A DNA stretch of 64,000 bases from Pelobacter sp. GTDB taxonomy: Bacteria; Desulfobacterota; Desulfuromonadia; Geobacterales; Pseudopelobacteraceae. Both the position numbers and the translations under genes were made by a program. Location: contig JAVBXN010000024.1 in assembly GCA_030824515.1 (NCBI GenBank), positions 56,073-120,072 of the forward strand. The letters are read 5' to 3'. Numbering within the stretch: the first letter of the stretch is position 1; every line of letters starts with the position of its first letter. Under the pieces are notes generated by a model, which made no database searches, had not been told where the DNA came from, and worked only from the letters and a program-made list of their open reading frames with translations. This document shows, piece after piece, positions 62,327 through 64,000 of the stretch.

Positions 62327-62538
62327 ACGGCCTGGGTCGCCCGTTGATCATCATGGGATTGCTGCTGGTTGCAATCGGCCTGATGCTCACTTTCGCCCCC
62401 AAGCTCCCCACCTGGCTCGGCAGACTGCCGGGCGACATCTCCATCAAACGCGAAAATTTCAGTTTCCACTTCCCGATCGTGACCTGCCTGATCATATCAG
62501 CGATTCTTTCGCTGATCATGTGGCTGTTTCGGCGATGA
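62323..62538 (+). CDS. DUF2905 small membrane protein
   Basis: The 71-aa protein has two TM helices (~8-28 and ~48-68) joined by a loop containing PTWLGRLPGDISIKRENFSFHFP, the DUF2905 signature. Proteins of this family are unstudied but widespread, often near queuosine and ruvB genes. It is coupled to queH by an ATGA overlap. The 186-bp gap after it shows no gene or clear terminator. Confidence 0.9.
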   Translation: MNGLGRPLIIMGLLLVAIGLMLTFAPKLPTWLGRLPGDISIKRENFSFHFPIVTCLIISAILSLIMWLFRR

Positions 62539-62724
62539 GTAAAAATTCGTTTAATCAGGCCGAACAGTTCTCCAGAGCGTCCATTTTAATCCCACCGGGT
62601 AAATAACCGTGTTGTATATCGCCCCTGTTGTGATAGTATTCTAACATCGCAAAGCAACAGATTTTATGTATTCCCCGCCACCACCCAATGTCCACAGAGT
62701 TATATCCGGAAAAGGAGGCTTGTC

Positions 62725-64000
62725 ATGAAAGTCACGAAGCTGGTCATGATTGTGTGTGCGTTAATCTGCCTGTGGAGCGCTGTGGCTGGGGCTGCCGTGA
62801 TCAGGGTCAATGAAGTTTTCCACCCTGACACTGATCCGAACCCACTGGTGGATAACAGTTGGTATGAGTACCCGCCACTAACGATTTCCGGCAGCAGTAC
62901 ATGGACAACCGGCAACACCTATATTATCGAAAACACTGTTACGGTGGCTGATACCGCTACACTGAATATTCAATCCGGTGTAACAGTGCAGGTAAATGAT
63001 GCTTTGGGAATCTATGTCAACGGCACACTGAACGCCACCGGAGCCACCTTCACCCACAACCAGGCCGGTTACTGGCGCGGCATTTACCTGGCGCCCACGG
63101 CCGGAGCATCGGTGCTAAACGGCATCACAATATCCTATGCCGGCTGGTACCACGACATCGGACTGATAAATTACAACTATGCCGCCGTCTTCGTTGATTC
63201 CTGCAGCCCGCAGATAATTAACAGCTCGTTCAGCAACAGCGAATCCAACGGTATCCAGCTAAAAAGCAGCAACGCCACTGTTACCGGCAACAGCTTCACC
63301 AACATGGGCGCCAACCTCTACCCGATCCTCTACAGCACACTGGACACCTTTCCCACCATCAGCGACAACACGACTTCCGGCAGCGGCTATAACGGAATCG
63401 GACTTCCCGGAGGCTCTTTTACGACATCCGGCAACTGGAATCTTCCGGGCAGTAATTTTCCCTATCTGATGAATGGACACCTGACCGTAGCTGCTGGAGT
63501 GACTTTAACCGTTTCGCCCGGAAATACGGTAAAGTCCGCCGATTACAATGGATTTTATGTCGATGGCACATTGACGGCTATCGGCACAGCCCAGTTAACG
63601 ATCACGTTCACCACCCGCAACACAACACCGGCAGCCGGCAACTGGCGCGGCATCTACCTGTCGCCGACCGCCGGAGCTTCCGCTTTAAGCTACGTAAACA
63701 TCTCGTATTCCGGCTGGGCCCATGACGTAGGTCTCATAAACTACCACTACGCATCCCTTTTTATTGACAGTATCAGTCCGCAGCTGAGTCATGTTTCGAT
63801 CACACACAGCGAAGGGCATGGACTCGAACTCAATGCCGCATCCCCGGCCATCGGCAACAGCCAGTTTGCCAACAACGGATGGAGCGGTCTATGGAGTACC
63901 GGTAACTCCCGGCCATCAATAACCGACAGTTCCTTCACCTCCAATGGCAGCGCAGGGTATTATGCGGTCAGCCTTGATGCCACATCTGTTCCGAACCCGA
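62725..64000 (+). CDS. Exported parallel beta-helix repeat protein (3' end outside window)
   Basis: An ATG with AAGGAGG 6 bp upstream opens a frame with no stop to the window end. It has a signal peptide (MKVTKLVMIVCALICLWSAVAGA) and a right-handed beta-helix (ISGSSTWTTGNTYIIENTV, ATFTHNQAGYWRGIYLAP). A ~191-residue unit recurs: YWRGIYLAPTAGASV near 63067 and NWRGIYLSPTAGASA near 63640, each followed by ISYxGWxHDxGLINYxYA. It is a predicted extracellular protein, possibly carbohydrate-binding or structural. At least 425 residues lie within the window. Confidence 0.85.
   Translation, partial: MKVTKLVMIVCALICLWSAVAGAAVIRVNEVFHPDTDPNPLVDNSWYEYPPLTISGSSTWTTGNTYIIENTVTVADTATLNIQSGVTVQVNDALGIYVNGTLNATGATFTHNQAGYWRGIYLAPTAGASVLNGITISYAGWYHDIGLINYNYAAVFVDSCSPQIINSSFSNSESNGIQLKSSNATVTGNSFTNMGANLYPILYSTLDTFPTISDNTTSGSGYNGIGLPGGSFTTSGNWNLPGSNFPYLMNGHLTVAAGVTLTVSPGNTVKSADYNGFYVDGTLTAIGTAQLTITFTTRNTTPAAGNWRGIYLSPTAGASALSYVNISYSGWAHDVGLINYHYASLFIDSISPQLSHVSITHSEGHGLELNAASPAIGNSQFANNGWSGLWSTGNSRPSITDSSFTSNGSAGYYAVSLDATSVPNP

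Overview
The window looks like the chromosome of a Geobacter/Pelobacter-type bacterium (Geobacterales, Desulfobacterota). This is inferred from the moderately high GC content, the blocks xerD-pgpH-ybeY-dgkA-corC-lnt-prfB, kdsB-pyrG and dCMP deaminase-nrdR-ribD-ribE-ribBA, Gram-negative envelope genes (lnt, kdsB), many two-component proteins, and several very large secreted multi-domain proteins. No tRNA, rRNA, CRISPR array, transposase or integrase cluster was seen.

Layout: (1) 1-4.3 kb holds the 3' end of a secreted repeat protein with a dockerin-like tail, a Crp/Fnr regulator and a secreted beta-propeller/Ig protein. (2) 4.3-14.8 kb, + strand, holds housekeeping genes: recombinase XerD, cyclic-di-AMP phosphodiesterase PgpH, YbeY, a DgkA-PAP2 fusion, CorC, Lnt, RF2 (intact +1 frameshift site) and a hybrid histidine kinase closed by a terminator. 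(3) 14.9-24.1 kb, - strand, is a tight seven-gene operon: Tat-type solute-binding protein, GNAT acetyltransferase, DUF6916-like protein, three tail-collar proteins and a 1787-aa surface protein. (4) 24.3-42.3 kb, - strand, holds a MalT/SARP-like regulator, a small conserved protein, a secreted PpiC foldase, a 584-aa exported protein, a 2938-aa exported protein of unknown function and a 773-aa beta-helix protein, closed by a perfect hairpin. (5) 42.4-46.1 kb is a MoxR-DUF58-transglutaminase operon. (6) 46.2-52.6 kb holds small hypotheticals, a tandem-Cache histidine kinase with its sigma54-type response regulator, an internally duplicated secreted protein and a WD40 protein. (7) 52.7-57.7 kb, - strand, holds apgM, pyrG, kdsB, an orphan receiver and a P460-type cytochrome. 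(8) 57.9-62.5 kb, + strand, holds dCMP deaminase, nrdR, ribD, ribE, ribBA, queH and a DUF2905 protein. (9) From 62.7 kb a new secreted beta-helix repeat protein runs off the window.

The most unusual part is the pair of adjacent exported-protein operons at 14.9-42.3 kb. One couples an orphan solute-binding protein to three paralogous tail-collar proteins and a giant adhesin-like protein. The other couples a giant unrecognised protein to a dedicated parvulin. Both end in a protein with the same 'InlB-like repeat + ~85-residue C-terminal module', a combination also found in the gene at 1.7-4.0 kb. This suggests one shared surface-display or anchoring scheme. Two further oddities are dgkA and the DUF58 gene, which both lack any ATG, GTG or TTG codon upstream of clearly conserved N-terminal sequence.
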